Assembly (NCBI RefSeq): GCF_008326425.1
Contig: NZ_AP018929.1
Coordinates: forward strand, 1,068,875 to 1,132,874
DNA from: Sulfuracidifex tepidarius
GTDB taxonomy: Archaea; Thermoproteota; Thermoprotei_A; Sulfolobales; Sulfolobaceae
Reading direction: 5' to 3'
DNA length: 64,000 bases
Shown here: in pieces, positions 39,706-49,406 of the stretch
Layout of the letters: the number at the start of each line of letters is the position of its first letter
Numbering within the stretch: position 1 is the stretch's first letter
Notes under the pieces: generated by a model
Database searches by the model: none
What the model was told of the DNA's origin: nothing
What the model saw: the letters and a program-made list of their open reading frames with translations, nothing else
Position numbers and translations under genes: made by a program

Positions 39706-39861
39706 TTACACCTTTAGGTCGTTTCTTCTCCAGTCTCTTCTCATTAAGTTGTACTTATATTTTCCGTTAGTTCTCAATATGACCCATACTGGTACGCTCT
39801 CATTGTTCTTCATTGCCTTTCCTAGTCTGAGCTTTTTGCCCAAATTTTTATGCGTGCTCAT
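39706..39861 (-). CDS. rpl39e: Ribosomal protein L39e (51 residues)
   Basis: Tiny very basic protein lining the peptide exit tunnel. The ATG at 39861 opens 51 codons: [26 protein letters not shown] and [11 protein letters not shown], a complete match to the family layout. It overlaps the pdcd5 end by 14 bases and is followed by rpl31e after 3 bases, the usual archaeal L39e-L31e-eIF6 order. Confidence 0.96.
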   Translation of the reverse strand: MSTHKNLGKKLRLGKAMKNNESVPVWVILRTNGKYKYNLMRRDWRRNDLKV

Positions 39862-40213
39862 TCCATCCCCTCTCTCTGATTTGTATCTTAAAATCTCTTC
39901 TGTTTTGTTCTGTGAGTTGGCTCAGTATTGCCTTTAGGTCGTCGTCAGTTATGGGAACTCTTATTCTACCGCTTTGTGCCAACATGATGAGCTGGTCACT
40001 CAAGGAATTTGCGAAATCAGGCTTCACTAGTTTTATGTTGGATAGCCTCTGTCTAGCTTCTGGAGTTAGGATAGCCCGTAGTGCAGCCTCTCTTTGTGAC
40101 TCAATTTCACTTTGTTTCCTCTTTTCTGATTCTGCTCTCCTCTGTTCCTCCGCTGCTCTTTTACTTAGGAGCTCATTCAGCTCTTCGTCGTCGTAATCAG
40201 ACGTACATGTCAC
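39848..40213 (-). CDS. PDCD5-family DNA-binding protein
   Basis: Archaeal homologue of programmed cell death protein 5/TFAR19, a small helical nucleic-acid-binding protein. 121 residues: charged N-terminal coiled helix (about 8-45), then [31 protein letters not shown] and [13 protein letters not shown], all family hallmarks. Role in archaea unknown; its fixed position beside rps19e and rpl39e suggests ties to translation. It overlaps rps19e by 4 bases. Confidence 0.93.
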   Translation of the reverse strand: MTCTSDYDDEELNELLSKRAAEEQRRAESEKRKQSEIESQREAALRAILTPEARQRLSNIKLVKPDFANSLSDQLIMLAQSGRIRVPITDDDLKAILSQLTEQNRRDFKIQIRERGWNEHA

Positions 40214-40671
40214 CCCTCCATATATACTTTAAGGGATGGGTTAGACTCTGCCAGTTCCTTAAATGCGTCCAATGAGATTCTATCCATTAATGACCTTCCT
40301 TTAGAAGACAACATCCTTCCCCTCTTAGTCTTGATAACCAAACCAGCTTTCTCTAACTGTTGCATGATCAACCTGGTAGAGTGCCCGGGAGCCTTGGAGA
40401 AATGAGGAGGTCTATTTCCCTTAGATTTAGGACCGCCGTAGACTACTTTGCTTTTACCTACACCTAGGAAAGTATCAATGTACATTCTTCTCATTACAGA
40501 TGCAGTCCTTACGTACCACCATTCTTCCGGATTGTCAGGTATCCTCTCCTTGAAGCTCGCGGTCTTAGTTATCATGCTCCATTCTGGAGGGTTTACTATG
40601 TTGTTCTCCTTCAAGTAAGTTGAGAGTTTTTCTATCAATTTTTCAGGAGGTACCATATTTGCAGTAATCAT
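40210..40671 (-). CDS. rps19e: Ribosomal protein S19e
   Basis: Small-subunit protein found in archaea and eukaryotes. 153 residues, winged-helix core: [31 protein letters not shown] and [16 protein letters not shown]. It leads the minus-strand supercluster that runs to 30.2 kb. A start at the sixth residue (ATG 40656) is possible. The 65-base gap to pncB contains one A/T box that may serve both genes. Confidence 0.95.
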   Translation of the reverse strand: MITANMVPPEKLIEKLSTYLKENNIVNPPEWSMITKTASFKERIPDNPEEWWYVRTASVMRRMYIDTFLGVGKSKVVYGGPKSKGNRPPHFSKAPGHSTRLIMQQLEKAGLVIKTKRGRMLSSKGRSLMDRISLDAFKELAESNPSLKVYMEG

Positions 40672-40700
40672 TCTAAATCGATCTAAGTTACCATGTAAGG

Positions 40701-40709
40701 TTTAAAAAT
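40701..40709. promoter_or_regulatory. Shared TATA-like box between rps19e and pncB
   Basis: TTTAAAAAT/ATTTTTAAA sits about 26-30 bases from the predicted start region of both divergent genes (ATG 40671 minus, ATG 40737 plus). It is the only good TATA candidate in the gap. Confidence 0.5.
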
Positions 40710-40736
40710 TATCCTATTACTTACTTTCAGGTAAAT

Positions 40737-41900
40737 ATGAAGCTTTACATTGCGGGAGAAGAGGAGATTAAGAATGGGGATATCACAGATGTCTACTTTG
40801 ATAGGACGTTCAGAGCTTTGACCTATCTTGGTTTAAAAGACATCAGAGTGAGAATGGAATTTCACTGTTACGGACTTCCAAATGGATATTCTTGGGGAGT
40901 GTTTTCGGGTCTCGAGGAAGCCCTGAAGCTATTAGAAGGTAGGAACGTTACAGTTTATGCGATGGATGAAGGTACAATCTTCAGGGAAATAGAACCGGTT
41001 ATGATTATTGAGGGAAATTACTTAGACTTTGGTAAATTAGAGACTGCCCTACTTGGCGTTCTAAGGCATGAGAGCAGCATAGCAACTAAAGCAGCTAGAA
41101 TAAAGTCTATGGCAATCGACAAGCAGATGACTTTCTTCGGCTTAAGGGCTCTACATCCAGCCATTGCTCCAATGGCAGACAGAGCAGCTTATATAGGAGG
41201 AATGGATGGAGTGTCAGGACTCATGAGCGAACGCTACATAGGAATCAGACCTTCTGGAACCATGCCCCACGCACTCATGCTGTCAGTGGGGGACAACGTT
41301 ACTGCATGGAAGGCCTTTGACGAATCCGTTGAACCTGATGTTCCCAGGGTAGTTCTAGTAGATACTTTCGATGACGAAAGGAACGAGGCATTGAAGGCAG
41401 CCCTCACATTAAAAGAGAGACTTTACGGTATACGGTTAGATACTCCCTCCAGCAGAAGGGGTAACTTCAAGAAGATCATCAAGGAGATAAGATGGACCTT
41501 AGACATAAATGGTTTTACCAAGGTAAAGATAATCGCTAGTGGAGGTCTGGATGAGAAGGACGTGATGGAGCTTCGCGACGTCGTCGATGGTTTCGGGATA
41601 GGTACTTCCGTAGCCTTTCCACCAAGCATCGACTTCAGTGCTGACATAGTAGAGAAGTACGAAGGAGGAAAATGGACACCCTTCACGAAAAGGGGGAAGT
41701 GGCCTGGGGCTAAGCAGGTGTTCAGATGTGGAAATGAAGATAAAATAGTCCTTCTAGATCAAGCTGTAGATGGATGTGAACCTCTACTGAAGCCTTACAT
41801 GAAGGATGGAAAGCTAGTTCGCGAGCTCCCATCTCCGATGCAGATAAGGGAGAAGGTGATATCACAGCTCAAAGTTATGAACCCTGATGGGAATAATTAA
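40737..41900 (+). CDS. pncB: Nicotinate phosphoribosyltransferase
   Basis: Converts nicotinate to nicotinate mononucleotide in NAD salvage. 387 residues with the NAPRTase core: [37 protein letters not shown] (containing the conserved substrate-contact region), [12 protein letters not shown] and the phosphate-binding IIASGGLDE. The archaeal short form. It converges with the PhoU-like gene, overlapping by 4 bases. Confidence 0.9.
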   Translation: MKLYIAGEEEIKNGDITDVYFDRTFRALTYLGLKDIRVRMEFHCYGLPNGYSWGVFSGLEEALKLLEGRNVTVYAMDEGTIFREIEPVMIIEGNYLDFGKLETALLGVLRHESSIATKAARIKSMAIDKQMTFFGLRALHPAIAPMADRAAYIGGMDGVSGLMSERYIGIRPSGTMPHALMLSVGDNVTAWKAFDESVEPDVPRVVLVDTFDDERNEALKAALTLKERLYGIRLDTPSSRRGNFKKIIKEIRWTLDINGFTKVKIIASGGLDEKDVMELRDVVDGFGIGTSVAFPPSIDFSADIVEKYEGGKWTPFTKRGKWPGAKQVFRCGNEDKIVLLDQAVDGCEPLLKPYMKDGKLVRELPSPMQIREKVISQLKVMNPDGNN

Positions 41901-42949
41901 CCTCTCAATTGGATTTCTTTCAAATTCTCTATGCTCCTATTAAATGCTATTTCCACTATAGGTTCCATCCTCCTTATAGAATTATAGAGCCTTAGATTGA
42001 GAGATCTTACTGTAGATACCAAGATGGGTGACTTTATTTCTATGATTTTATCCTCCAGTTCCGAGGCTTCAGCGATGAGCACTCTCCTTAGCGTCCTTAG
42101 TTCTTCCATTACCTCATTTATTAACATGACGTCTTCCTTAGAGAGCACCTTGACTGTATGATCTATTACTACAGCGGTCTGCTCTATGAAAATGTTTAAT
42201 TTATTCCAAAAGTTCTTAAGGACTTCCATGTCCTCCGGGTGTAAAGCTAAGAGATCGCTTGCAGCTTCGCTTATCTCATCCGCAGCCTCTTCTATTGATT
42301 TGATCAGTATCCTGTTTCCTATTATCTGAATCCTTTTCACTCCTATCATGTAAGCTAGGCTTCTGTTTATCTGGGCTAACAGGAGCTGTCTCAGGGCTAG
42401 GTAGTAGAGCCTGTCTATTTCCTTCTCTAGCTCTATCACTTCTTGCAGGAACGTCCTGCTCGATTCCTTTATGCCTAAGTCTAGGTAGTGAAGCATCTGT
42501 TTTATGGAATTTGAGAGCCTGGCTATCAAGCTACTAATGCTGTATTTTGTCGGGTCTAGAAAGGACTGTATCTGAATACTATCTACTGTCTGCGTTATTA
42601 TTTCTAGCCCAATAAGATTCCTTGATGCTTCCTTTATCTTCCTCATCGTCTCTTCTCCAATTATACCATCCTTTGATGAAATGTCTATTTTATCTATACC
42701 TAGGATATAAAGAGAGTATACAGCTCTGCTCACAACCTCAGGCTGAACTTGACCAGAAAGGGTTATTTTCACTTCCCTGCTGTTGGACTCGGACTTGAGA
42801 TTAGGAGGGTAAACCTTTAAGCTCCCGTCCTCGTCTACTTCCAAATAGACGCTTTCCCCTGCAGACAAGCTGACTTCTTTTACCCAGTCGGCAGGTAAAG
42901 ATACCATTAGCGTAGATTTGCCAAACTTCTGAACTCTTCTGACTTCCAT
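41897..42949 (-). CDS. PhoU-like protein with AbrB-type N-terminal domain
   Basis: Architecture common in archaea: residues 1-50 are a SpoVT/AbrB-like DNA-binding fold ([23 protein letters not shown]), followed by two PhoU-type helical bundles (about 120-350). Such proteins are annotated as phosphate-uptake regulators, but no phosphate transporter is nearby, so the process it controls is unknown. It may bind metal clusters as PhoU does. The upstream region (42950-43010) is A/T rich. Confidence 0.82.
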   Translation of the reverse strand: MEVRRVQKFGKSTLMVSLPADWVKEVSLSAGESVYLEVDEDGSLKVYPPNLKSESNSREVKITLSGQVQPEVVSRAVYSLYILGIDKIDISSKDGIIGEETMRKIKEASRNLIGLEIITQTVDSIQIQSFLDPTKYSISSLIARLSNSIKQMLHYLDLGIKESSRTFLQEVIELEKEIDRLYYLALRQLLLAQINRSLAYMIGVKRIQIIGNRILIKSIEEAADEISEAASDLLALHPEDMEVLKNFWNKLNIFIEQTAVVIDHTVKVLSKEDVMLINEVMEELRTLRRVLIAEASELEDKIIEIKSPILVSTVRSLNLRLYNSIRRMEPIVEIAFNRSIENLKEIQLRG

Positions 42950-43010
42950 ATAAGTCCACTCTATTATGTATAGTAAAATACAAGGTATATAAAAGTAGTT
43001 TAAACTTAGC

Positions 43011-44000
43011 CTATATTACTTTAACTTCAGGAATATCACCAAACTCCTTAACATGTACTTTTTCGCCGTTGCTTGGTACTATTCTCATACCTATTGGTCT
43101 CATTTTAGTGAGTCTTATTGAGTATAATGCTTTAATCAGGTCAAGGAAAGTCTTCCTATCTCTACGTAGGGATATCATGTCAATTCCAGCTGCACATACA
43201 AACGTCAATTCCAGCAACTCCTTCAACGTCAATTTTCCCTCTTCTGCCCTTTCCCTCAGCAGGTTATCTTCAGCAACTGGTAACATAAGTTCAGAAAAGC
43301 CTAAAGGCTTCACCTTTGACAGAATAGCAGATTCAGTTATTTCACGGTTTATTTCATGTACTGCCCATATGTTTGATATATTGAACATAGTATCGCTTCT
43401 CTTCTCTATTATCTCTCCTACACTTTTCTCCATCCAAGGCGAGAGAGATAGGTCAGTTCCCAAGTATTTCACTTTAAGTTCTTTCTCCAGTTCCCTTCCA
43501 ATTTCATCAGCTGCTGAGAACACCTTCACTATGTTCCCTGACATAGCCTCATCAGTATATAGAAGAGCCAGACCGAAGGAGCTTGTAGCTACGTCGGCAG
43601 TGGAGATTGGAAAATAGGGAGAAACGAGAAACCAATCGTTAAAGAGGATTCCAAATCTGGTTGCTTGTTCTGGTTCTAGACTTAAGACAAGATTTAACGT
43701 CGCTTCTATGTCTTTCTCCTCTCTAAGCAAGACGTTTACATAGAAATTATCAGAAACTGAAAGGATGTCCTTCACTTCTTTCAATCTGGAATCGTTTGCA
43801 GTTAGACTTGCAACACTGTAAATCACGTCTTTCATGGAAGGAATCTCGGAAACTTTATCTAACGTCATATCCTTAGGCGTAGGAGGGAACGAGATTCTCT
43901 TGGTCCATATATCCTCCCTTTCAATGCCGGCTAATGTGGTCTCAGCTTTCTCTACTTCTGATAACTCTTTTGCGAAGAAAGTGAATGCCCTTATTTTCAT
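43011..44000 (-). CDS. DUF711-family protein
   Basis: A 329-residue protein starting MKIRAFTFF and continuing [12 protein letters not shown], the pattern of archaeal DUF711 proteins (some distantly related to glycyl-radical-like folds). The segments [35 protein letters not shown] and [12 protein letters not shown]-like [12 protein letters not shown] match that family as I recall it. No enzymatic activity is established. It is divergent from the DsrE2-TusA pair by 44 bases. Confidence 0.7.
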   Translation of the reverse strand: MKIRAFTFFAKELSEVEKAETTLAGIEREDIWTKRISFPPTPKDMTLDKVSEIPSMKDVIYSVASLTANDSRLKEVKDILSVSDNFYVNVLLREEKDIEATLNLVLSLEPEQATRFGILFNDWFLVSPYFPISTADVATSSFGLALLYTDEAMSGNIVKVFSAADEIGRELEKELKVKYLGTDLSLSPWMEKSVGEIIEKRSDTMFNISNIWAVHEINREITESAILSKVKPLGFSELMLPVAEDNLLRERAEEGKLTLKELLELTFVCAAGIDMISLRRDRKTFLDLIKALYSIRLTKMRPIGMRIVPSNGEKVHVKEFGDIPEVKVI

Positions 44001-44044
44001 TTCTGAAATCTATCTTTTAATCTGATGACGAGCTTTAATTACCT

Positions 44045-44458
44045 ATGGCAGGTAAGCTTACAATTCTACAAGCAGAGAACAGCATGGATAAGTTTTACCA
44101 TGCACTTGTTATGGCAACTGAAGCTAGGACTTTAGGATGGGAAGTAGACGTTTTCGTTACATCCCAAGCCGTAGTTTTATTAGCAGAAGGAGAAAAAGGG
44201 AAGAAAGCTAGAACTAGACTAAGCATTGGAGGACTGGCTAGATTTTTCGTGAAGAGGCAAATGAAGAAGTTGGGGATAACTGACATAGACACCTTACTTA
44301 AAAGGGCTATGAGCGTAGGAGTCCAGTTTTTCGTTGATGAGGCTGGATTGAGAATTGCTAAGATTAGTAAGGAGGATTTGATGGAGAATGTAAAGTTATC
44401 CGGCGGTATATCTTTTTTACTCTCAGCTAAGGAATCTGATGTGGTGGTAACTCTTTGA
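44045..44458 (+). CDS. Cysteine-less DsrE2-type protein
   Basis: A 137-residue DsrE-fold protein (TILQAENSMDKFYHALVMATEA, VDVFVTSQAVVLL, long central helices, SGGISFLLSAKES). DsrE2/DsrE3 proteins normally relay sulfur through a cysteine. This one contains no cysteine at all; the usual site reads V-Q-F-F-V-D-E-A-G-L. It overlaps the TusA-like gene by 4 bases and so is made together with it. It may be a scaffold or membrane partner rather than a thiol carrier. Confidence 0.8.
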   Translation: MAGKLTILQAENSMDKFYHALVMATEARTLGWEVDVFVTSQAVVLLAEGEKGKKARTRLSIGGLARFFVKRQMKKLGITDIDTLLKRAMSVGVQFFVDEAGLRIAKISKEDLMENVKLSGGISFLLSAKESDVVVTL

Positions 44459-44691
44459 AAGTAATAAAAGCAGACGGCGTTTGTCCGATGGTCGTGATGG
44501 ATGTGTTCAAGGAATGGAACTCGTTATCAGAAGGACAACAAGAAGAAATCCTGATATCTACAGATTGGGAAGCAGCGGCTCTGGAACTTGAGAAATGGTG
44601 CAAAGAGACTGGAAACGAATATGAAGGCTATAACAAGGAGGGTGACAGATTCAATGTTAAAATAAGGTTAGTTAAGAAGCAACTCATATGA
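44455..44691 (+). CDS. TusA/SirA-like sulfur carrier protein
   Basis: A 78-residue TusA-fold protein starting at TTG 44455. The active cysteine is C10 in DGVCPMVVMD; the second proline of the usual C-P-x-P motif is replaced by valine. The rest (SEGQQEEILISTDWEAAALELEKWCKETGN) matches the family. TusA carries sulfane sulfur to tRNA thiolation, cofactor synthesis or, in sulfur oxidisers, the Hdr-like pathway. The upstream DsrE2 partner and downstream cysteine-synthase-like enzyme suggest a sulfur-transfer role. Confidence 0.82.
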   Translation: MKVIKADGVCPMVVMDVFKEWNSLSEGQQEEILISTDWEAAALELEKWCKETGNEYEGYNKEGDRFNVKIRLVKKQLI

Positions 44692-44749
44692 AAAAGCTAT
44701 AAATATAATGGTCTATGTTAATTGTTTTAAGTCGAGGTAGGTCCGTATT

Positions 44750-45655
44750 GTGTCAAGAGATCTTCATGTATTTGAGGATTCGATCGATCTTTTAGAGGGT
44801 ATGTGGCCAACCCCTCTCTTAAGGTTAAAAATAGGTAAGAATGTTTGGGGAAAATTGGAGTTTTATAACCCCTTTAGTCATAGCATAAAGGATAGAACTG
44901 CATATTTCCTTTTTAAAGAAGCAGTGAAAAAGGAGGCTAAATCACTAGTTGAAGCTACCTCTGGAAACACTGGAATAGCGCTGGCATCGATGGCTGCATC
45001 TCATGGAATAGCGTTCACTATGTTCGTTCCATCAACTGCATCAAGGGTATATCCCTTTCTAGCACAACTCTTGGGGGCAGAAGTCTTTTCGGCTGGAGAT
45101 AAAACAGTAGACTTGATACCTTTAGTCAAGCAATATGCTGCTATAGCTAATGCATTAAATTTGGATCAGTTTAATAACCCTGTCAACGTTCTTGCACATT
45201 ATAATACAACTGCTAGAGAAATAGATGAACAGTTATCGTCACAGGGGTTAAGACCGGAGAGAGTCATAGCTACTATGGGAACTGGAGGACATTTGGCTGG
45301 AATCTCGAAATACTTCAAGGAAAAATACGGAGACCATATAGAGGTTATAGGAGTTCAGCCTGCTGAGGGCTCTAGAATTCCTGGGTTAAAGAGACAAGAC
45401 TTTTCAAATAACTCCCTCTTGAGCATGGCTAAGATAGATAAGGTCCTTGATATAACGCTAGAGGAGGCGGTGAAAGGTGTGAAGCTGATAGCCCGCTCTA
45501 CAGGAATCTTGATAGGGATAAGCGCAGGTGCGACTGTATCCGCCTTCGAGAAGGTAAACGATGAGAAAGCCACTGTCCTCATATTTCCTGATGACGCGTT
45601 CAAGTACATAGAAACACTGGAACAAATTTTAAAAACAGAAGATAACAACAGATAG
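44750..45655 (+). CDS. PLP-dependent cysteine-synthase-family enzyme
   Basis: Fold-type II PLP enzyme of the cysteine synthase/cystathionine beta-synthase family, 301 residues starting at GTG 44750. The PLP lysine is K47 in [21 protein letters not shown], the phosphate loop [11 protein letters not shown] and the C-terminal GISAGATV are present. Which acceptor it uses (O-acetylserine, O-phosphoserine or a carrier-bound sulfur) cannot be read from sequence. It lies 58 bases after the TusA-like gene. Confidence 0.85.
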   Translation: MSRDLHVFEDSIDLLEGMWPTPLLRLKIGKNVWGKLEFYNPFSHSIKDRTAYFLFKEAVKKEAKSLVEATSGNTGIALASMAASHGIAFTMFVPSTASRVYPFLAQLLGAEVFSAGDKTVDLIPLVKQYAAIANALNLDQFNNPVNVLAHYNTTAREIDEQLSSQGLRPERVIATMGTGGHLAGISKYFKEKYGDHIEVIGVQPAEGSRIPGLKRQDFSNNSLLSMAKIDKVLDITLEEAVKGVKLIARSTGILIGISAGATVSAFEKVNDEKATVLIFPDDAFKYIETLEQILKTEDNNR

Positions 45656-45658
45656 TTC

Positions 45659-45853
45659 GTGTCGGAGCTAATTGTAATTTTAAACAAGAAAGGGGATATT
45701 CTAGATTTTTATCCTAAAGTCTCTAATATTTCTGATCTTTTGGATAAGAAGCCTGAAGAAGTGTATGACGACGGCGAGTTAATAAGGATGAGAATATTAA
45801 CTGACATCAATGAAGAGCATAAAGATAGCGCCGTCGCTGTACACACAGTCTAG
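45659..45853 (+). CDS. Small acidic hypothetical protein
   Basis: A 64-residue acidic protein from GTG 45659, 3 bases after the previous stop. It begins L-I-V-I-L-N-K-K-G-D-I-L-D-F-Y and has ISDLLDKKPEEVYDDGELIRMRIL. No known motif. Its last 44 bases overlap the kinase gene in another frame. The tight spacing on both sides supports a real gene. Confidence 0.55.
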   Translation: MSELIVILNKKGDILDFYPKVSNISDLLDKKPEEVYDDGELIRMRILTDINEEHKDSAVAVHTV

Positions 45854-46481
45854 GATTGAGTATAGAGATGGAAGGAAGATAGTCTCAAAGTGTTATTCTT
45901 CAGTCTTCGGTATAAAATGGTTTCTTATTTCTAGGATGTTCTATACTTTTCCTTATGCCTCCCAGCCATTGGAGAGAATGGGAAGAGAGATCGAGTTCTT
46001 CACTTTTAGATGGAAGGACATTGGAGTACCTAAGATTATTGACATGGATTACGATCGTGTATGCTTATTTAGAGAATTTATAGATGGTAAGGAAGTTGAT
46101 AAGGATAGGAAAAGCTTCGAATTAATTGGTAATGCTTTAAGGAAAATACATGAAGCCGGTTTCGTCATGGGAGATACTAAGTTATCAAATTTCATGATAA
46201 AGGAAGACAAGGTATTTGTAATAGACGCTGAACAGGCAATAAGGAGCTCATCAAAGGACTATATAGCATGGGATATTCTGGTCTTCTTCCTCTTCTCTAG
46301 TTTCGCCTTCGTCAACGAGGTCAAAGATTACAGGGACTGTATAAGGTCTTTCGTCACAGGATACGGAATCGATGGCGAAATAGCCATGAAAATTACTGAT
46401 ATAAAAAACGTACCTTTGTTGGCTCTGTTTTCTCCACTCCATTTAATTGAAATCAAGAAGATTAGCGCAGAGTTTCTATGA
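45810..46481 (+). CDS. Small eukaryotic-type protein kinase (RIO/Bud32-like)
   Basis: A 223-residue minimal protein kinase. Catalytic-loop residues G-D122-T-K124-x2-N127 replace H-R-D-x-K-x2-N; the metal-binding aspartate is D139 in VIDAEQA. A likely N-lobe lysine is K27 (KIVSKCY). Size, lack of an activation segment and the D-A-E motif resemble Bud32/RIO-type or lipopolysaccharide-kinase-like atypical kinases. Substrate unknown. Its 3' end overlaps the zinc-ribbon gene by 20 bases (convergent). Confidence 0.72.
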   Translation: MKSIKIAPSLYTQSRIEYRDGRKIVSKCYSSVFGIKWFLISRMFYTFPYASQPLERMGREIEFFTFRWKDIGVPKIIDMDYDRVCLFREFIDGKEVDKDRKSFELIGNALRKIHEAGFVMGDTKLSNFMIKEDKVFVIDAEQAIRSSSKDYIAWDILVFFLFSSFAFVNEVKDYRDCIRSFVTGYGIDGEIAMKITDIKNVPLLALFSPLHLIEIKKISAEFL

Positions 46482-46647
46482 TTACCTTCTCGTTATCTTT
46501 TCTGGTTCTAACTTCTTGGTCGAGTACTCTGGCGCCGCAAGCAGGGCATTTATAAAAATATTTTATAGTCTTACTGGAGTCACCTAGCTCAGCTTCTACT
46601 AAGAACTCCATTTTCACTCTGCACCTTGGGCAATCAACTTCGTCCAT
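46462..46647 (-). CDS. Small zinc-ribbon protein (61 residues)
   Basis: A 61-residue protein with C6-x2-C9 (DCPRCRV) and C34-x2-C37 (KCPACGA), a zinc-ribbon pattern, and a charged C-terminal tail. M-D-E-V-D-C-P-R-C at the start is typical for archaeal zinc-ribbon proteins. It is divergent from moaA across 37 bases. Function unknown. Confidence 0.75.
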   Translation of the reverse strand: MDEVDCPRCRVKMEFLVEAELGDSSKTIKYFYKCPACGARVLDQEVRTRKDNEKVIIETLR

Positions 46648-46684
46648 AGCGTGATTTTTAACTAGCGAGAATATAAGAATATAT

Positions 46685-47602
46685 ATGCTTGACAGGTTCG
46701 GAAGGCCGGTTGAAGACCTAAGGATAACATTAACTCATACTTGCAACTTCAAGTGTTTCTTTTGTCACATGGAAGGCGAAGGCGACGCAGTATCCGGAGT
46801 ATCTAGACGTGGGATATTTAGGGTAACGGAGATTTCAAGGGATTATGGAGTCAGGTCGGTTAAACTTACGGGTGGAGAACCCACGCTCAGGAAGGATTTG
46901 TTCCAGATCATCTCAGACATATCTTCCTTAGGGTTGGAAGTTTCCATGACTACTAATGGCTTTCTCTTATCTTCAATAGCGGGAAAACTGAAGGAAGCAG
47001 GATTATCTAGGGTTAACGTGAGCCTCCACGGGTCTGATCCTACGTCATTTAAGGCTGTGACCGGTGTAGACGCCTTTCAGAGGGTAATCGATGGAATCAA
47101 GGCAGCGTTGGAATATCATCTCAGACCATTGAAAGTGAACATAGTAGTGACAAGGAAGAACTTGAGCGATATAGAAAATCTGCTTTCCATGGTTGAGAGA
47201 ATAGGAGTTGATGAAGTTCACTTGATAGAGATGCATCCAGTGGGTCATGGAAGGGAGGCATTTGAGAACCATATATTCCTAAAGGATCTGGAAGAAAAAC
47301 TAGAGAAGGTATCCGTCAGGAAGGAGCTTAGATCCAAACACATGAGGCCTAGATACGTCATGAGCTCAGGTATGGTGATCGAGGTTGTAAAGCCTTACGC
47401 CAATCCCCTGTTCTGTGCTGGATGCAACAGGATAAGACTGACTGCAGACGGAAAACTAAAGACTTGTTTATACAGGGACGAAAGGGTTATAGATATTTCC
47501 TCTGTCCTAGACGAGATTGACGATGTAGCCTATCCGTTGATAAGGTCTGCATTTGAAATTGCGATAGCTATTAGAGAGCCCAACTTCAAATATAAGTTAT
47601 GA
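46685..47602 (+). CDS. moaA: GTP 3',8-cyclase MoaA
   Basis: Radical SAM enzyme for the first step of molybdenum (or tungsten) cofactor synthesis. The SAM cluster is C20-x3-C24-x2-C27 and the second cluster is C244, C247 and C261 in [14 protein letters not shown]. The protein (305 residues) ends PNFKYKL without the C-terminal glycine pair seen in well-studied MoaA proteins. Its stop overlaps the prolidase start by 4 bases. No moaC or other cofactor gene is adjacent. Confidence 0.88.
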   Translation: MLDRFGRPVEDLRITLTHTCNFKCFFCHMEGEGDAVSGVSRRGIFRVTEISRDYGVRSVKLTGGEPTLRKDLFQIISDISSLGLEVSMTTNGFLLSSIAGKLKEAGLSRVNVSLHGSDPTSFKAVTGVDAFQRVIDGIKAALEYHLRPLKVNIVVTRKNLSDIENLLSMVERIGVDEVHLIEMHPVGHGREAFENHIFLKDLEEKLEKVSVRKELRSKHMRPRYVMSSGMVIEVVKPYANPLFCAGCNRIRLTADGKLKTCLYRDERVIDISSVLDEIDDVAYPLIRSAFEIAIAIREPNFKYKL

Positions 47603-48666
47603 ATAGACTCGGGAAACTCCAGAAGCTCCAGGAAGAGAACGGACTAGATTGCGTCATGGTTGCAGCAGAACCAAATCTGTACTATTACTCTAACTTTGAA
47701 GGTGCAGGAGTACTCACTTTGAAGGACGGCAGATTTACCTTAATAGTTCCAGAGCTGGAGAAGAACCGTGCCCTAGAAGTAAAAGGAGTTGATGTGGTTA
47801 GCTATTTTCCATTCAAGATAGCGGAGGACACATTCGAAGGATCTCTAACTACAGCATTAAAGAACGTTTTAGGGAATTGCGGTAAACTAGGCGTGGATTT
47901 GGGATGGGTGAACACTCCTTCTTATCTTCAATTTAAGACCTTGGTAGACAACATTTCTGATATCTCTGACGTCATCCTGAATCAGAGGTCAATAAAGGAC
48001 GAGGAGGAGATAGCGATGATAAAAGAGGCAGGTAAAATCACCTCGTCTGCGATGAAGGTTGGTATGGACAAAGTTCTATCTGGGAAAGTTAACGAGAAAC
48101 AGGTCGCAGGTTACATAGACTTAACAATGAAGGAAGAAGGTGCGGAGGATTACGCTTTTCCTTCCATAGTAGCCTTCTCTGAGAACTCAGCTAAGCCTCA
48201 TCATATTCCTTCAGATAAGGTATTTGAGATGGGAAAGCCAGCAGTGGTAGACATAGGAGCTAAATTCGGCGGCTATTGCTTCGATAGCACTAGGACATTC
48301 ATCCCTTCACCTCTGGAAGAAGTGAAGAAAATCTACGAGATAGTTCTACAGGCTCAGTTGGAGGCAATCGATCTAGTGAGAGACGGAGTCAAGGCATCGG
48401 AAATAGACACGGCAGCGAGAAAGGTGATAGAGAAGGCTGGCTTCGGGAAGTATTTCGTCCATTCCACTGGCCACGGCGTAGGTATAGAAGTGCATGAGAA
48501 GCCTTACGTTTCATTCACGTCGAAGGATACGCTAAAAGAGAACATGGTGATAACGGCTGAGCCCGGAATTTACATTCACGGTAAGTTCGGGGTCAGAATT
48601 GAAGACACGCTGATAGTAAGGAAAGGGAAGCCTGAAGTGTTGGAAACCACTTATAAACTACTGTAA
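47599..48666 (+). CDS. pepQ: Xaa-Pro dipeptidase (M24 metallopeptidase)
   Basis: Prolidase-type peptidase cutting X-Pro dipeptides, 355 residues. N-terminal creatinase-like domain (about 1-125) and pita-bread catalytic domain with metal ligands D ([10 protein letters not shown]), D (CFDSTRTF), H (STGHGVG), E (TAEPGIY) and E (RIEDTL). Overlaps moaA by 4 bases, so they are one transcript. An aminopeptidase P specificity is a less likely alternative. Confidence 0.9.
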   Translation: MNRLGKLQKLQEENGLDCVMVAAEPNLYYYSNFEGAGVLTLKDGRFTLIVPELEKNRALEVKGVDVVSYFPFKIAEDTFEGSLTTALKNVLGNCGKLGVDLGWVNTPSYLQFKTLVDNISDISDVILNQRSIKDEEEIAMIKEAGKITSSAMKVGMDKVLSGKVNEKQVAGYIDLTMKEEGAEDYAFPSIVAFSENSAKPHHIPSDKVFEMGKPAVVDIGAKFGGYCFDSTRTFIPSPLEEVKKIYEIVLQAQLEAIDLVRDGVKASEIDTAARKVIEKAGFGKYFVHSTGHGVGIEVHEKPYVSFTSKDTLKENMVITAEPGIYIHGKFGVRIEDTLIVRKGKPEVLETTYKLL

Positions 48667-48750
48667 TCTATAGAGGCATTAAAAATAGTAGTTAGATGTT
48701 CTGTAAAAAAGTATTAATTTTAAGGAAGTACATAGTAGGTTACGGTCACA

Positions 48751-49377
48751 ATGGAAAAGATAGAATACAAAGAGAAAGCCATAGAAGAGATATCAGTTCG
48801 TGTCAAAGAAATCCTAGAGTTATTAGGAGAGGATGTAAACAGGGAGGGACTGAGAGAAACCCCTACAAGGGTAGCGAAGGCACTTTACGAGATGACCTCA
48901 GGATTGAGGACAGAACCACCCGAGATAAAGGTATTCAAGTTGTCGGAAACCGGAGACGTGGAATACGAGGAAGATCAGCTAATTGTAGCTAAAGATGTAG
49001 GCTTCTCATCTTTATGTGAGCATCATTTACTTCCATTCATAGGTAAAGTACACATAGCGTATGTTGTTGGTAAAGGAGGAAAGGTAGCAGGATTCAGTAA
49101 GCTAATAAGGATAACCAATTATTACGCTTCCAGACCCCAGATTCAGGAAAGACTGGTATCGCAAATAGCCGATGCATTGATGAACAGCGACGTGGAACCT
49201 AAAGGAGTTCTAGTAATAGGGAGTGGAGTACACATGTGTTCCTTTGTTAGAGGCGTAAAGGACAGGGAAGCCAACTTGGTCTCCATCGCTACTAGGGGAG
49301 TTTTAAAGACAAATAGGTCATTGAGAAACCAAGCTATGAGGTTGATAGAATCCTCCACTAAGCAAAACTTATTATAA
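48751..49377 (+). CDS. folE: GTP cyclohydrolase I (FolE type)
   Basis: Opens the imidazole ring of GTP to give 7,8-dihydroneopterin triphosphate for pterins or archaeosine/queuosine-type bases. 208 residues with [19 protein letters not shown], zinc ligands C89 and H92 ([10 protein letters not shown]) and C156 region (VHMCSFVRG), and the catalytic SKLIRI segment. A TATA-like ATTAATTTTA lies about 35 bases upstream. The window also encodes a beta-RFAP-synthase-like protein, which would use a related pterin/aminobenzoate pathway. Confidence 0.93.
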   Translation: MEKIEYKEKAIEEISVRVKEILELLGEDVNREGLRETPTRVAKALYEMTSGLRTEPPEIKVFKLSETGDVEYEEDQLIVAKDVGFSSLCEHHLLPFIGKVHIAYVVGKGGKVAGFSKLIRITNYYASRPQIQERLVSQIADALMNSDVEPKGVLVIGSGVHMCSFVRGVKDREANLVSIATRGVLKTNRSLRNQAMRLIESSTKQNLL

Positions 49378-49406
49378 GTTATTTACAAACATATTTTATA
49401 CACGAC

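Noticed and set aside
48696-48992. Arginine-rich open frame overlapping the folE start
   Set aside because: It overlaps the strongly supported folE in another frame and looks like a translation artefact.
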